Source: an uncultured Clostridia bacterium
GTDB taxonomy: Bacteria; Bacillota; Clostridia; Christensenellales; Borkfalkiaceae
DNA length: 53,247 bases
Direction of reading: 5' to 3'
Assembly: GCA_947595585.1 (NCBI GenBank)
Contig: CANQET010000013.1
Coordinates: forward strand, 1 to 53,247
Within the stretch, counting starts at the first letter, position 1. Each line of letters begins with the position of its first letter. The position numbers were made by a program, and so were the translations under genes. Positions 35,577 through 44,389 of this stretch are shown piece by piece. Under the pieces are notes generated by a model. That model had not been told where the DNA came from. It saw only the letters and a list, made by a program, of their open reading frames with translations, and did not search any database.

Positions 35577-35594
35577 ACAAAAATTTTATGCAAA

Positions 35595-35638
35595 ACTACA
35601 CATTTTATCTTGACAATAGATAAAATGTGTAGTAAAAT
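35595..35638 (+). promoter_or_regulatory. divergent promoter with perfect 16-bp palindrome
   Basis: ACTACACATTTTATCT (35595-35610) and its exact reverse complement (35618-35633) flank TGACAAT. The plus promoter TTGACA (35610-35615)-17 bp-TAAAAT (35633-35638) lies inside, so a bound protein would cover its -35 and spacer. Confidence 0.85.
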
Positions 35639-35667
35639 CTTGATAGAAACTTTTAGGAGGAAGAGAT

Positions 35668-35874
35668 ATGAAAACGGCAGCAAAGATATTTATGCTTCTT
35701 GCGTGCGTTGCGACAGGCTGGCTTTTGATCCCACTCTGTTGGACGATCCCCATGACCGTGCACTATTTCCATTGTGTACGCGACGGTCGGCCTGCGGGCA
35801 CGGGGTATAAGGTCTGCGTTCTGTTGTTCGTAAACCTTATTGCGGGGATCTTGATGCTCTGCGACGGCGATTAA
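35668..35874 (+). CDS. small membrane protein, YqaE/superinfection-like size
   Basis: 68 residues with TAGGAGGAAGAG before the ATG. Two hydrophobic segments (about 4-25 and 47-64) joined by a short loop with HCVRDGRPAGTGYK. The length and two-helix hairpin resemble many small phage or stress membrane proteins, but no family is certain. It is transcribed divergently from the XRE gene and is probably its target. Confidence 0.75.
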   Translation: MKTAAKIFMLLACVATGWLLIPLCWTIPMTVHYFHCVRDGRPAGTGYKVCVLLFVNLIAGILMLCDGD

Positions 35875-35906
35875 AATTCCATTTATGGGTTTTTCATTCT
35901 CCACTA

Positions 35907-35941
35907 TGAAAATGGACTGGCACTTTGTCAGTCCATTTTCA
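35907..35941 (+). terminator. terminator after the small membrane protein
   Basis: A perfect 13-bp stem (TGAAAATGGACTG) with a 9-base loop, 33 bp after the stop. Its 3' arm ends in ATTTTC; the U-tract is weak. Confidence 0.65.
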
Positions 35942-36024
35942 AATCGGTTCGAATTTGTGTTCTATCGGGTTTGCCAAACTGAAATTTCGAAGTGACGTAT
36001 TACGCCTTCTGCTCGCCCATGTGA

Positions 36025-36051
36025 AAACGGCACCCCATGCGGATGCCGTTT
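36025..36051. terminator. second hairpin in the gap
   Basis: An 8-bp stem (AAACGGCA/TGCCGTTT) with TGTGCTTTCT after it. The rest of 35942-36239 holds no gene I can support. Confidence 0.4.
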
Positions 36052-36239
36052 GTGCTTTCTGTAGAGAGTTCCTCTATGCCGTTTCAGATCAATGACTCAT
36101 ATGCGCGCAAATCGGTCGCCCCTATTTCTCTGCAATAATTTACTACATCCCCCCACTTCATTACAAGAACGTACTATATCCCTTTCACATTCTAACATCC
36201 TATCCCCCCCGTCGGTTTGTAAAAATTACGATCTGCAAC

Positions 36240-36268
36240 TTGACAAGCCTATGTAGTTTTTATATAAT
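36240..36268 (+). promoter_or_regulatory. promoter of the 224-residue unknown gene
   Basis: TTGACA (36240-36245) and TATAAT (36263-36268), 17 bp apart, with AAAGGAG before the ATG at 36287. Confidence 0.9.
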
Positions 36269-36286
36269 AAATTCAAAGGAGCGGCC

Positions 36287-36961
36287 ATGATAGCACGGAT
36301 CAGAGAAAAAAACGGGTTTTACGATTCCGCCGTATTTGCGATCTACGATCATAAAACTTATGCGGAAGTGCTCGTCTTCGATAAGGAAGAGCGGAATCTC
36401 AAACGCGTGCCCTTTACTTCAATCATTGGTCACATTATCCGCATCGACGTCTTCATTTTTGATACAAAAGCGGAGAATTGGATCAAGAAAGGAAAGAACG
36501 AAGGCTACGATTGGCTCTTGGGTCATACGATCGATGCGGAAATCATCCGGCGCTGCGCGGAGATCCAAGCAAACATTCATGTCCCCGAATGGTTCGAACT
36601 CAGAAATAAAGATGATGTGAACGGCCTCATCAGCGCCACCACGGGGCTTCATGATGCCTATGTCAAGAAAATTTATAAAAGAGGCGAAAAGCTCTATCTT
36701 CACTTTGCCGCATGGAGCTGCGAAGTGCTGTTTGAACTCATGGGAAGCCCCGAGACCAATCTCTTTGAAGGATACGGACACATGTCGATCGGCGATGAAT
36801 ATCCGCTCATCGATGAGGCTTCCGTCTTCTTCGAGGACGGAAAAGTCTGTTGGACGGATTACGAGAACGCACACAGCTTTGCCGACCGCGACAAATACAA
36901 ATGTGCTTACTTTCTCGCCGAAACGATCCGCTGGAAGTTCAACTTAACGGAAAGCGGGTGA
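36287..36961 (+). CDS. island protein of unknown function
   Basis: 224 residues, soluble, with no signal peptide or membrane segment. Mixed alpha/beta, with GLHDAYVKKIYKRGEKLYLH followed by FAAWSCEVLFELMG, where HDA and the late EDGKVCWTDYE could be functional but are not a motif I know. It has its own consensus promoter. Position in the island beside AIPR makes a defence or immunity role possible. Confidence 0.7.
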   Translation: MIARIREKNGFYDSAVFAIYDHKTYAEVLVFDKEERNLKRVPFTSIIGHIIRIDVFIFDTKAENWIKKGKNEGYDWLLGHTIDAEIIRRCAEIQANIHVPEWFELRNKDDVNGLISATTGLHDAYVKKIYKRGEKLYLHFAAWSCEVLFELMGSPETNLFEGYGHMSIGDEYPLIDEASVFFEDGKVCWTDYENAHSFADRDKYKCAYFLAETIRWKFNLTESG

Positions 36962-37058
36962 GGGTTTCATTGTCGATTCGCCTTAAATTTTTTGCCTTTA
37001 CAGCTTGTATTCTATATGCAACTATGATATAAGAAGAATCACAAAAGGAGATTTGTGT

Positions 37059-37586
37059 ATGGATATCAGCGTTTTAGTGTTGCAAATTGTAACGATTTTG
37101 GTTTCGATAACCTCCTTGATCGTTAGTTTTATAAGCACATTGGTTGAAAACAGAAAGAAGCACTATATTAAAATTGTGACAGAACAACGATTAAAGAACA
37201 AGGAAATCGTTCGAAAGAGTATTTCGGATATATTAAGTTTTGCACACCCCTGCATTGTATCGGAATTTGACGAAAACTCCATGAAAAACTGCTGTGCACG
37301 AGCATCCGACGTAGAATCCATTCTAAAAAGGTTTTATAAGGAAGATGCGGCTGTTTTGAACGCGACAGATCAACTGCTCGATGTGCTTCAAAAATGGCTA
37401 AATAAGACCGCTTCAGCTGAAGAAGTGGAAAGCGCACGAAAAGCACTTTTATACGAATATTCTGTTTATGATTTCTCGGATTGGCAATTCATCAAATCCC
37501 AATCGACGGGAAAACGATCCGGAAGTGACGATTTCGATGCAATCTACGCACAATCAAAGAAGAATTTCTCATCTTCCGCATTTTGA
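37059..37586 (+). CDS. membrane-anchored helical protein, unknown
   Basis: 175 residues from the ATG at 37059 (AAAGGAG upstream; an 18-residue extension is not used). A single N-terminal membrane segment (about 4-27) is followed by a helical soluble domain with Lys/Glu-rich stretches. It resembles the layout of membrane-anchored effectors of defence systems, but there is no known motif. Confidence 0.7.
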   Translation: MDISVLVLQIVTILVSITSLIVSFISTLVENRKKHYIKIVTEQRLKNKEIVRKSISDILSFAHPCIVSEFDENSMKNCCARASDVESILKRFYKEDAAVLNATDQLLDVLQKWLNKTASAEEVESARKALLYEYSVYDFSDWQFIKSQSTGKRSGSDDFDAIYAQSKKNFSSSAF

Positions 37587-37699
37587 GATCGATTTTTTAT
37601 AGAATCGGCTCCCCTCTAGGTAATATTATTGTAATACAGTTTTGTATATACGATTGGCCACGAACCAAGCTGCCCCGCAAGATCCCAACTCAACCGCAA

Positions 37700-37739
37700 A
37701 GAGCCTAAATCGAACGCGCAAGTATTCGATTTAGGCTCT
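37700..37739. terminator. terminator before the AIPR gene
   Basis: A perfect 15-bp stem (AGAGCCTAAATCGAA) with a 10-base loop and CTTGTTAT after it. It lies 114 bp after the previous stop and isolates the AIPR gene. Confidence 0.8.
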
Positions 37740-37803
37740 CTTGTTATACTGAAGCAATGCACTCGATTTAGTTAAGTGCCCGTAAAAGTTCCGTTGGAAA
37801 CTC

Positions 37804-37832
37804 TTGACACAAAAGAAAATCTATGATAATAT
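37804..37832 (+). promoter_or_regulatory. AIPR gene promoter
   Basis: TTGACA (37804-37809) and TAATAT (37827-37832), 17 bp apart; AGAGG lies before the ATG at 37862. Confidence 0.75.
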
Positions 37833-37861
37833 ATTTTCAAAGTAACAAAAGAGGTTTGAGT

Positions 37862-39706
37862 ATGCCTTTGGATGAAAAATTATTGACTTTCAAAAATGAA
37901 ATTCAAAACGGCTTAGCGGAAATAAGTAAAAATTACGCTTATATTGACGAGAAAGTCAATAAGCCTGAATACGCATTCTTGTATTGGGTTCTTATGAATC
38001 TCTACAACATTGATGAAGAAATGGTTGCGGATTCTATAACTGAATATAATGATAAAGCTATTGATTGTTTTGTCCACTATGAAGATAATAAGGAGCTTTA
38101 TATCATCCAATGTAAATATTATGGTATTGATAATGCCATTGACCGCAAAGATGTGTCTGACTTTTTGCAATCGCCCTTATCTGCTTTGTTAAATGGTAGC
38201 TATAAGCGTTCTAAAAAACTGCAAAAAATATTTTCTAATGCCATTGACGATCCTGATTATAAAATCTATTTTCATTTTTATTCATCAAGCACTTTCTATT
38301 CGGTAGATATAGATAATTTAATTAAGCGATTTAACAGTGATGCAAGGCAGTATAACCCGTTCTTGCAAGCAGAATTCATAGATTTGAAAGGTATCTATGA
38401 GCTGTATTATGGAAAAAGCTATAAGGAGCGGAAAGAGCTATCGTTTGATTTGGGAACCGTTAATAGAGGGACGTTTGCATCGCTGAGGGAGGAATATGAC
38501 ATCCCTGATTTGCGGTGCGAAGCTTATTATATAATCACGCCTGTCTTCGAGATTTATAGGCTCTATTATACCGCAAAGAAAGCGGGCTATCAGCTTTTTG
38601 AAGAAAATATCCGTGAATTTTTAGGCGAAAGCACAGTTAATAAGGGCATTATTGACACACTAAAAAGTTCGGAACGGAATAACTTTTTATTCTATAACAA
38701 TGGAATCACCATGATTTGCTCGAAAGTTGGAAAAGAAGAAAATCATGGTAAAATGCGTTATTTGGAAATAAAAAATCCGCAAGTGGTGAATGGCTGTCAA
38801 ACAGTCAATTCAATTAACGCTGTTCTAAGTGACGGTCAATCTGATAAAGAAATTCAGCAAAATTATCAAAATGTTTTTGTTATGGTTAAGGTCTTGGTTA
38901 TTCCCGATCGTTCTGAAGAGGATAAGGCCTTTTATCAAGATGTGGTAAAATACACAAATAGACAAAATGCCGTGCCCGACAAGGTCTTTTCAGCAAATGG
39001 GCAACCTGTCTTTACCCGCATTCAGTCTGAATTTGCAAAGCGCGGTTTCTTTTTGCGCGTTAAGCAAAGTGATAAAAATAAATTTGAATCAGAATATTCT
39101 GACAAGCAAAAAGCCGATATGGTTAAAAAGGCAAACGAATACACAAAGAAGATCGGTTATGAGATAAAAACATCGAAAGATATATGCATTGATTTGGAAA
39201 AACTCTTACAAGTTTTGATTGCATATATCAAAGATGGCTCTTTTGCATATACAAAGAAAAATACTGTTCTAAAACAAAATAGTGACGTATTCAAGACAAT
39301 TAGCATAAATATTCAGGATTATATTTCTATCGACAATATGATCCGCTTATATTATCTATATTGTCGTACTGAACAGGAAAAGAAGCAGAGTTCGGACAAG
39401 CGGACTCCCATCCCGTACTATGTCATTAGTTTTATCAGCTATCATCTTGATGGAGATCATTCAAGCGTTAATATGAATAGACAACTCGACAAACTTTTTA
39501 GTTATGATGAGGCGGCTTTCAATGATGTTTATAGATATTTGACAAAATTGTCAAATTACTACAAAGAAAGTAGTCAAAAGAAAGGTGTTGAGTATAATGT
39601 CATGATTAAACAAAAAATTGATACTGCGATTTTAGATGATGCAATATCGACTTATAAAACTTTGGTTTCCGATAAGGAATTTAGAATGCTAAAAATAGAC
39701 GGCTAA
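37862..39706 (+). CDS. AIPR family protein (abortive infection phage resistance)
   Basis: 614 residues from the ATG at 37862. The N-terminal 150 residues look like a PD-(D/E)XK nuclease fold: KAIDCFVHYEDNKELY then IIQCKYYG, with Asp68 and a Gln83-x-Lys85 motif as in Mrr-type enzymes. The AIPR core follows, with NNFLFYNNGITMICSKV and NPQVVNGCQTVNSI. The family is linked to abortive phage infection and found in defence islands and beside restriction systems. The gene is AT-rich compared with the backbone. It stands alone, with promoter and terminators of its own. Confidence 0.9.
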   Translation: MPLDEKLLTFKNEIQNGLAEISKNYAYIDEKVNKPEYAFLYWVLMNLYNIDEEMVADSITEYNDKAIDCFVHYEDNKELYIIQCKYYGIDNAIDRKDVSDFLQSPLSALLNGSYKRSKKLQKIFSNAIDDPDYKIYFHFYSSSTFYSVDIDNLIKRFNSDARQYNPFLQAEFIDLKGIYELYYGKSYKERKELSFDLGTVNRGTFASLREEYDIPDLRCEAYYIITPVFEIYRLYYTAKKAGYQLFEENIREFLGESTVNKGIIDTLKSSERNNFLFYNNGITMICSKVGKEENHGKMRYLEIKNPQVVNGCQTVNSINAVLSDGQSDKEIQQNYQNVFVMVKVLVIPDRSEEDKAFYQDVVKYTNRQNAVPDKVFSANGQPVFTRIQSEFAKRGFFLRVKQSDKNKFESEYSDKQKADMVKKANEYTKKIGYEIKTSKDICIDLEKLLQVLIAYIKDGSFAYTKKNTVLKQNSDVFKTISINIQDYISIDNMIRLYYLYCRTEQEKKQSSDKRTPIPYYVISFISYHLDGDHSSVNMNRQLDKLFSYDEAAFNDVYRYLTKLSNYYKESSQKKGVEYNVMIKQKIDTAILDDAISTYKTLVSDKEFRMLKIDG

Positions 39707-39777
39707 TAGCATGATCTCAAAGAAAGTACGCTAGATTTTCTTCCAAAACTTCAACTTATGCGCACGGTGCTCGATCG

Positions 39778-39811
39778 GCGCGACAGACTTCCGCTTGAAA
39801 GTCTGTCGCGC
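39778..39811. terminator. terminator after the AIPR gene
   Basis: A perfect 13-bp stem (GCGCGACAGACTT) with an 8-base loop region, 70 bp after the stop. Its tail TATATTGTA is only partly U-rich. Confidence 0.7.
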
Positions 39812-39872
39812 TATATTGTAGTGCAGCTTCCATGCGCAATCGGTCTCGGCCCCCTCGTATTCCGTAAATTGC

Positions 39873-39901
39873 TTGACAATATGCCGAAATTGTTATAAAA
39901 T
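39873..39901 (+). promoter_or_regulatory. promoter of the DUF2971-GNAT gene
   Basis: TTGACA (39873-39878) and TAAAAT (39896-39901), 17 bp apart. The expected start of transcription coincides with the ATG at 39908, which would make the mRNA leaderless. Confidence 0.75.
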
Positions 39902-39907
39902 TCCTGC

Positions 39908-41464
39908 ATGTTAAAAAAGTCCATAAAATTTATGGAAAGCGAGATCATGCATGTCATGGTCGCACTTCTCATCGGGAGCGCCTTTGGCGCCGGGCTCTAT
40001 GAGTACTTCGTCTTTCGCAAGGTCGTGTTCCTGCTCTGTGCCGCGGCGCTCATCCTTCTCTACTTTTCGATCTACCGCTTTCTTCTCCTCCTGCTTTCCG
40101 TCTACAGGGCGGATAAGGCGATCGCGCAAGCACAGTCCGCCGTCGGGGCGATCCGTATCTACAACGAACGTCTTCTGCCGCTCCTTCGGGAAGAGCTCCC
40201 AAAAACGCTCTTCCGCTATGTCGCTTTGGTGGAAAGCAAGGCGCAGAACGAACTTCGTTTCCGCTCTCTTGCAAACGACACGGTTTGGCTTACGCGAGCG
40301 GACTGCCAGAACGATCCCTTCGAGGGTTTCGATCTGCATTATTCACAGGAGGGTCGGTTCGACGAAGTCCTCGCCGCCTACTCGGATTTCGAGACGCGGA
40401 AGTCCTCCCTCGAAGCCTATTTCGAGGCCGAACGGAAAAATTTCATCCTCAGCTGTTTCACCGATCGCGGCTTTGATCCGACGATGTGGGCACACTACGC
40501 CAATGGTCACCGCGGGTTTTGTCTCGTCTACGAGGTCGTCTCGCCCGACGTTCTCTACCCCGTGCGGTATGCCAAAAAGAAGATCGAAGTCGGCCCGACG
40601 CTCGAGCGTTTGCAAAAGGAATTTGTACGCGGAGACATCGCACATCCCGAGTACGTACGTGCGCTCGAAGAATATCACCGCGCATGGTGTGCTTCAAAAA
40701 ACATCAGTTGGAGTTGGGAGCGGGAGACGCGCGTCGTCCTGTCACGAAAGATCGCGCCCTATGCGGGGATCAACGTTGCGAGCAGCGAACTCGGGCTGCG
40801 GCTCAAGGGCATCTATCTCGGGTATTACTGCGCTCCTCAAAACAAGCGGCGCCTCTATCAAATAGCGACCTCCCTCGGCATCTTCTGCCATGAAGTGGAG
40901 CCGGATAGATCGGGCGAGATCGCCGTAATGAAACTTCGAACGGAAGACACGGAAATTTTCGCGGAAGAACTTCCGAAATTGCAACATGGGGTAGAAAAAA
41001 TGCAAGAAAAGATCGATGAGATTCGATTCCGACACTTTGCACGGGAGACGGATGAGGACCTTCTGAAGCGCTATTATGCGCCCAAACTGTCATCGGAAGA
41101 GATCGGGACCATGATCGATGCATGGAATACCCTGAACTTCCGCGGAAAATACTTCGAAATGTTCGCAGCGCTTTGCGAGGAGACGGTCGTGGGCACGGTA
41201 TCCCTCTACGAGCATGCGCCGAGCATCGTCTCCATCGGGATCGCGATCTTTCCCCCATACCGCAGCCGCGGCGCGGGAACGCGCGCCATGGAGCTCGCCT
41301 TAGAGCATTGCCGCGAAAAGGGGTATAAGATCGTCTGCCAACAGGTCCAATGCAACAACACGGCAAGCATCCGCATGCATTGCAAGACGGGCTTCGAGAC
41401 CGATCAATACCCCTACCGCAACCAAATCGGACAGGAAATCTTTCTCTTCCTCCGCCCACTGTGA
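39908..41464 (+). CDS. membrane-anchored DUF2971-GNAT fusion protein
   Basis: 518 residues. Two membrane segments (about 15-33 and 38-64), then a DUF2971-type domain (about 100-340) with LFRYVALVES, VWLTRADCQNDPFEGF, ILSCFTDRGFDPTMWAHYAN, HRGFCLVYEV and SWSWERETRVVL, then a linker and a C-terminal GNAT acetyltransferase (about 395-518) with FPPYRSRGAGTRAMELAL and NNTASIRMHCKTGFE. The mix of the three parts is new to me. The start may be Met1 (leaderless), Met9 or Met14. DUF2971 is of unknown function but is often reported in accessory regions. Codon use here is GC-rich, unlike the AT-rich AIPR gene. Confidence 0.85.
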   Translation: MLKKSIKFMESEIMHVMVALLIGSAFGAGLYEYFVFRKVVFLLCAAALILLYFSIYRFLLLLLSVYRADKAIAQAQSAVGAIRIYNERLLPLLREELPKTLFRYVALVESKAQNELRFRSLANDTVWLTRADCQNDPFEGFDLHYSQEGRFDEVLAAYSDFETRKSSLEAYFEAERKNFILSCFTDRGFDPTMWAHYANGHRGFCLVYEVVSPDVLYPVRYAKKKIEVGPTLERLQKEFVRGDIAHPEYVRALEEYHRAWCASKNISWSWERETRVVLSRKIAPYAGINVASSELGLRLKGIYLGYYCAPQNKRRLYQIATSLGIFCHEVEPDRSGEIAVMKLRTEDTEIFAEELPKLQHGVEKMQEKIDEIRFRHFARETDEDLLKRYYAPKLSSEEIGTMIDAWNTLNFRGKYFEMFAALCEETVVGTVSLYEHAPSIVSIGIAIFPPYRSRGAGTRAMELALEHCREKGYKIVCQQVQCNNTASIRMHCKTGFETDQYPYRNQIGQEIFLFLRPL

Positions 41465-41497
41465 GCGTATATTTATGGAAGCGGTTTTCATGTAGAC

Positions 41498-41531
41498 AAA
41501 AGGGCCTTACCTTCCTCGGTAAGGCCCTTTT
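41498..41531. terminator. bidirectional terminator between the fusion gene and the collagen-like gene
   Basis: A perfect 14-bp stem (AAAAGGGCCTTACC) with a 6-base loop, whose arms give A- and U-tracts on both strands. It serves two convergent genes. Confidence 0.9.
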
Positions 41532-41558
41532 CTCACCCCAAGTGTGACGATCCCATGT

Positions 41559-44213
41559 TCATTCCTCGTCGTAGCGTTGCCAGTAGCAGCCTGTTGATGC
41601 TTTCAAATCTTCGGCTATCGCCGCAAGATCCAAAAATGCCTCGGGGTCAACAAATTCAGGATACTCGTCTTCCTGTATTAGCTTTCTCCATCCTATCTTC
41701 ACGGTAAATTCTACCGAGGTAAGATTCTCGCATCCATAAAACGCCCCCGCCGCGATCAATTTCACGCTTTCGGGGATAACTACGGATTGCAATACAGTAT
41801 CGCCAAGGAATGCTTCAGCCCCGATTGCTACTACGGGCTTCCCGTCATGCATCGAAGGAATTATAAGATTTGTAATGGATTTTGATCCTGCGATGACTTC
41901 GCAACCGCCCTCACAATCGGCAAACCGAAGGCCCATATCGGGGTCGGGCGTGTTGCAGCGGGTACAGACGCCCTCCTGAAATTCATGCCCCATGGCGGGG
42001 ATCTCCTCCACGCGGCTTGTCCCACAGAGTTTGCAATAGACCAGCTGCAGCCCCGTCTCGAGGCAGGTCGCCTCCTGCAAAATCATGGGTTTTTGCCACT
42101 CATGTGTCAATTTCTCTAAGAATTCGTACTCTTTCTCCCCGCATTTCTTGCACGACCGCATGCGGTAACCGATGGAAAGACAACTCGCCTCGACGACCGT
42201 CTGCCATTCGTCAAATTCGTGCTTACAACCAAGCGCATACACCCCCGTATCCTTTTCGCCGATGAACCAATTACCGTTCTCTCCGATATGAGGTGTTACG
42301 CCATCTTTCCCGTCGGCGCCATCCTTACCATCGGTACCTTGTGCCTTAATTCCAGTGTCTTTCTCGCCAATAAACCAATTTCCATTCTCACCAACGTGAG
42401 GTGTGAGGCCATCTTTCCCGTCTTGACCGTCCTTACCATCAGCGCCATCTTTACCGTCTTGACCATTTACACCGTCTTTTCCATCTTGGCCGTCGGCACC
42501 GTCCTTTCCATCGGTACCCTCTGCTTTGATACCAGTGTCTTTTTCGCCGATGAACCAATTTCCATTCTCTCCAATGTGAGGCGTTATACCATCGGCCCCA
42601 TCTTTCCCATCGACGCCAGGATCTCCCTTGTCTCCCTTTTCACCTTGTGCACCCGTGTCTCCTTTCTCACCTTGAGCGCCGTCTTTGCCATCTTGGCCGT
42701 CTACACCTTCAGCTTTTATACCAGTATCTTTCTCGCCGATAAACCAATTACCGTTTTCACCAATGTGAGGTGTAAGACCGTCTACGCCATCTTTACCATC
42801 TTGACCGTTTACACCATCTTTCCCATCTGTGCCGTCTTTACCGTTTTGACCGTCGACGCCGTCCTTACCGTCTACACCTTCAGCCTTTATGCCCGTATCC
42901 TTTTCGCCAATGAACCAATTACCGTTTTCACCAATGTGGGGCGTGAGGCCGTCTTTCCCGTCTGCCCCATCCTTGCCGTCTACACCGTCGGCCCCATCTT
43001 TACCCTCGGCCTTAATGCCCGTATCCTTTTCGCCAATGAACCAATTACCATTCTCGCCAATATGAGGCGTTATGCCATCTTTCCCGTCTACACCGTCGGC
43101 CCCATTCTTACCGTCTTGACCATCTACACCGTCTTTTCCATCTGCGCCAGGGTCTCCCTTGTCTCCCTTTTCACCTTGTGCACCGTCTTTGCCCTCGGCT
43201 TTAATTCCCGTATCTTTCTCACCGATAAACCAGTTGCCATTCTCACCAATGTGCGGCGTGAGACCGTCCTTACCATCTGCTCCGTCTTTCCCGTCGGTGC
43301 CTTGTGCTTTAATCCCCGTATCTTTTTCGCCAATAAACCAATTACCGTTTTCACCAATGTGAGGTGTAAGACCGTCTACGCCATCTTTACCATCTTGACC
43401 GTTTACACCATCTTTCCCATCTGTGCCGTCTTTACCGTTTTGACCGTCGATACCAGGGTCACCCTTTTCCCCTTGAGGACCTTGGGCACCATCCTTACCA
43501 TCTTGACCGTCAGCACCGTCCTTACCCTCGGCTTTAATTCCCGTATCTTTCTCGCCAATGAACCAGTTACCGTTTTCTCCGATATGGGGCGTGAGACCAT
43601 CGGCACCGTCAGCACCATCCTGGCCGTCTGCACCAGGGTCACCTTTTTCTCCTTTCTCACCCTGCGGACCTTGTTCGCCCGTGTCGCCTTTCTCACCTTG
43701 AGGACCTTGGGCACCGTCAGCGCCATCCTTTCCATCGGTACCTTGCGCTTTAATTCCCGTATCTTTTTCGCCAATGAACCAATTGCCGTTCTCACCGATA
43801 TGAGGTGTGAGACCGTCTGCGCCATCTTTACCGTCTACGCCGGGGTCGCCCTTGTCGCCCTTGTCACCCTGCGGACCTTGCTCACCAGTGTCACCTTTAT
43901 CGCCTTTGGGGCCTCGGACGTTGCCGCAAGAGACGGAACTTCCATCGGTAAAATGTATAACGAGGTCGCCGTTTTGCTCCATGGTCACGCTTTCGATCCC
44001 GATGCCGTAGCCCCGTTCCCCGCTTAGGGCAGCGAGAAAATCGTCATAGGTACCCCCGTATCCACACGCGCACGCCGCGCGATACGCCTCCTCGGGCGTG
44101 TAGACCGTCTTCTTCACGCACATCGACAAGATCGACGAGACGACCATACCCAACACCGCGAGCACTAACCCCGCAAGCAGCACGATAAGCGCCTTGATCT
44201 TCGCTGAACTCAT
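41559..44213 (-). CDS. collagen-like repeat surface protein with BspA-type LRR end
   Basis: 884 residues from the ATG at 44213 (GAGGGG upstream). An N-terminal membrane anchor (about 8-33) leads to a 65-residue head, then about 530 residues of Gly-X-Y repeats (GPKGDKGDTG, GKDGADGKDG) broken ten times by LTPHIGENGNWFIGEKDTG. After the last copy come Cys/His ribbons (SCKKCGEKE, YCKLCGTSR, CTRCNTPD) and a BspA-type LRR end (VVIPESVKLIAAGAFYGCENL). It is probably a cell-surface fibre. Copy number is prone to change by slippage. The antisense frame of 602 codons is a shadow of this repeat. Confidence 0.95.
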   Translation of the reverse strand: MSSAKIKALIVLLAGLVLAVLGMVVSSILSMCVKKTVYTPEEAYRAACACGYGGTYDDFLAALSGERGYGIGIESVTMEQNGDLVIHFTDGSSVSCGNVRGPKGDKGDTGEQGPQGDKGDKGDPGVDGKDGADGLTPHIGENGNWFIGEKDTGIKAQGTDGKDGADGAQGPQGEKGDTGEQGPQGEKGEKGDPGADGQDGADGADGLTPHIGENGNWFIGEKDTGIKAEGKDGADGQDGKDGAQGPQGEKGDPGIDGQNGKDGTDGKDGVNGQDGKDGVDGLTPHIGENGNWFIGEKDTGIKAQGTDGKDGADGKDGLTPHIGENGNWFIGEKDTGIKAEGKDGAQGEKGDKGDPGADGKDGVDGQDGKNGADGVDGKDGITPHIGENGNWFIGEKDTGIKAEGKDGADGVDGKDGADGKDGLTPHIGENGNWFIGEKDTGIKAEGVDGKDGVDGQNGKDGTDGKDGVNGQDGKDGVDGLTPHIGENGNWFIGEKDTGIKAEGVDGQDGKDGAQGEKGDTGAQGEKGDKGDPGVDGKDGADGITPHIGENGNWFIGEKDTGIKAEGTDGKDGADGQDGKDGVNGQDGKDGADGKDGQDGKDGLTPHVGENGNWFIGEKDTGIKAQGTDGKDGADGKDGVTPHIGENGNWFIGEKDTGVYALGCKHEFDEWQTVVEASCLSIGYRMRSCKKCGEKEYEFLEKLTHEWQKPMILQEATCLETGLQLVYCKLCGTSRVEEIPAMGHEFQEGVCTRCNTPDPDMGLRFADCEGGCEVIAGSKSITNLIIPSMHDGKPVVAIGAEAFLGDTVLQSVVIPESVKLIAAGAFYGCENLTSVEFTVKIGWRKLIQEDEYPEFVDPEAFLDLAAIAEDLKASTGCYWQRYDEE

Positions 44214-44245
44214 AATTCCCCTCCCAAAGAGTCTTTGCAAAGAAA

Positions 44246-44274
44246 ATTATATCACATCTTTTCAAAAATGTTCA
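44246..44274 (-). promoter_or_regulatory. collagen-like gene promoter
   Basis: TGAACA (44269-44274) and TATAAT (44246-44251) on the minus strand, 17 bp apart. A TCACC-TTTT-GGTGA dyad (44272-44285) overlaps the -35. Confidence 0.65.
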
Positions 44275-44389
44275 CCTTTTGGTGAGATTTTTCAGCAAAA
44301 TTCATAAAATTTTTTTGGGCACTCTGCTCTACGGTCTTTTCCATCCCCCTGCACGCTTCCGCCATCAACCAAATTCATGCAATATAACC

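Noticed and set aside
42219..44027. 602-codon open frame antisense to the collagen-like gene
   Set aside because: It mirrors the Gly-X-Y codon pattern of the real gene, which rarely gives stop codons in reverse; it has no ribosome binding site and reads as low-complexity repeats.
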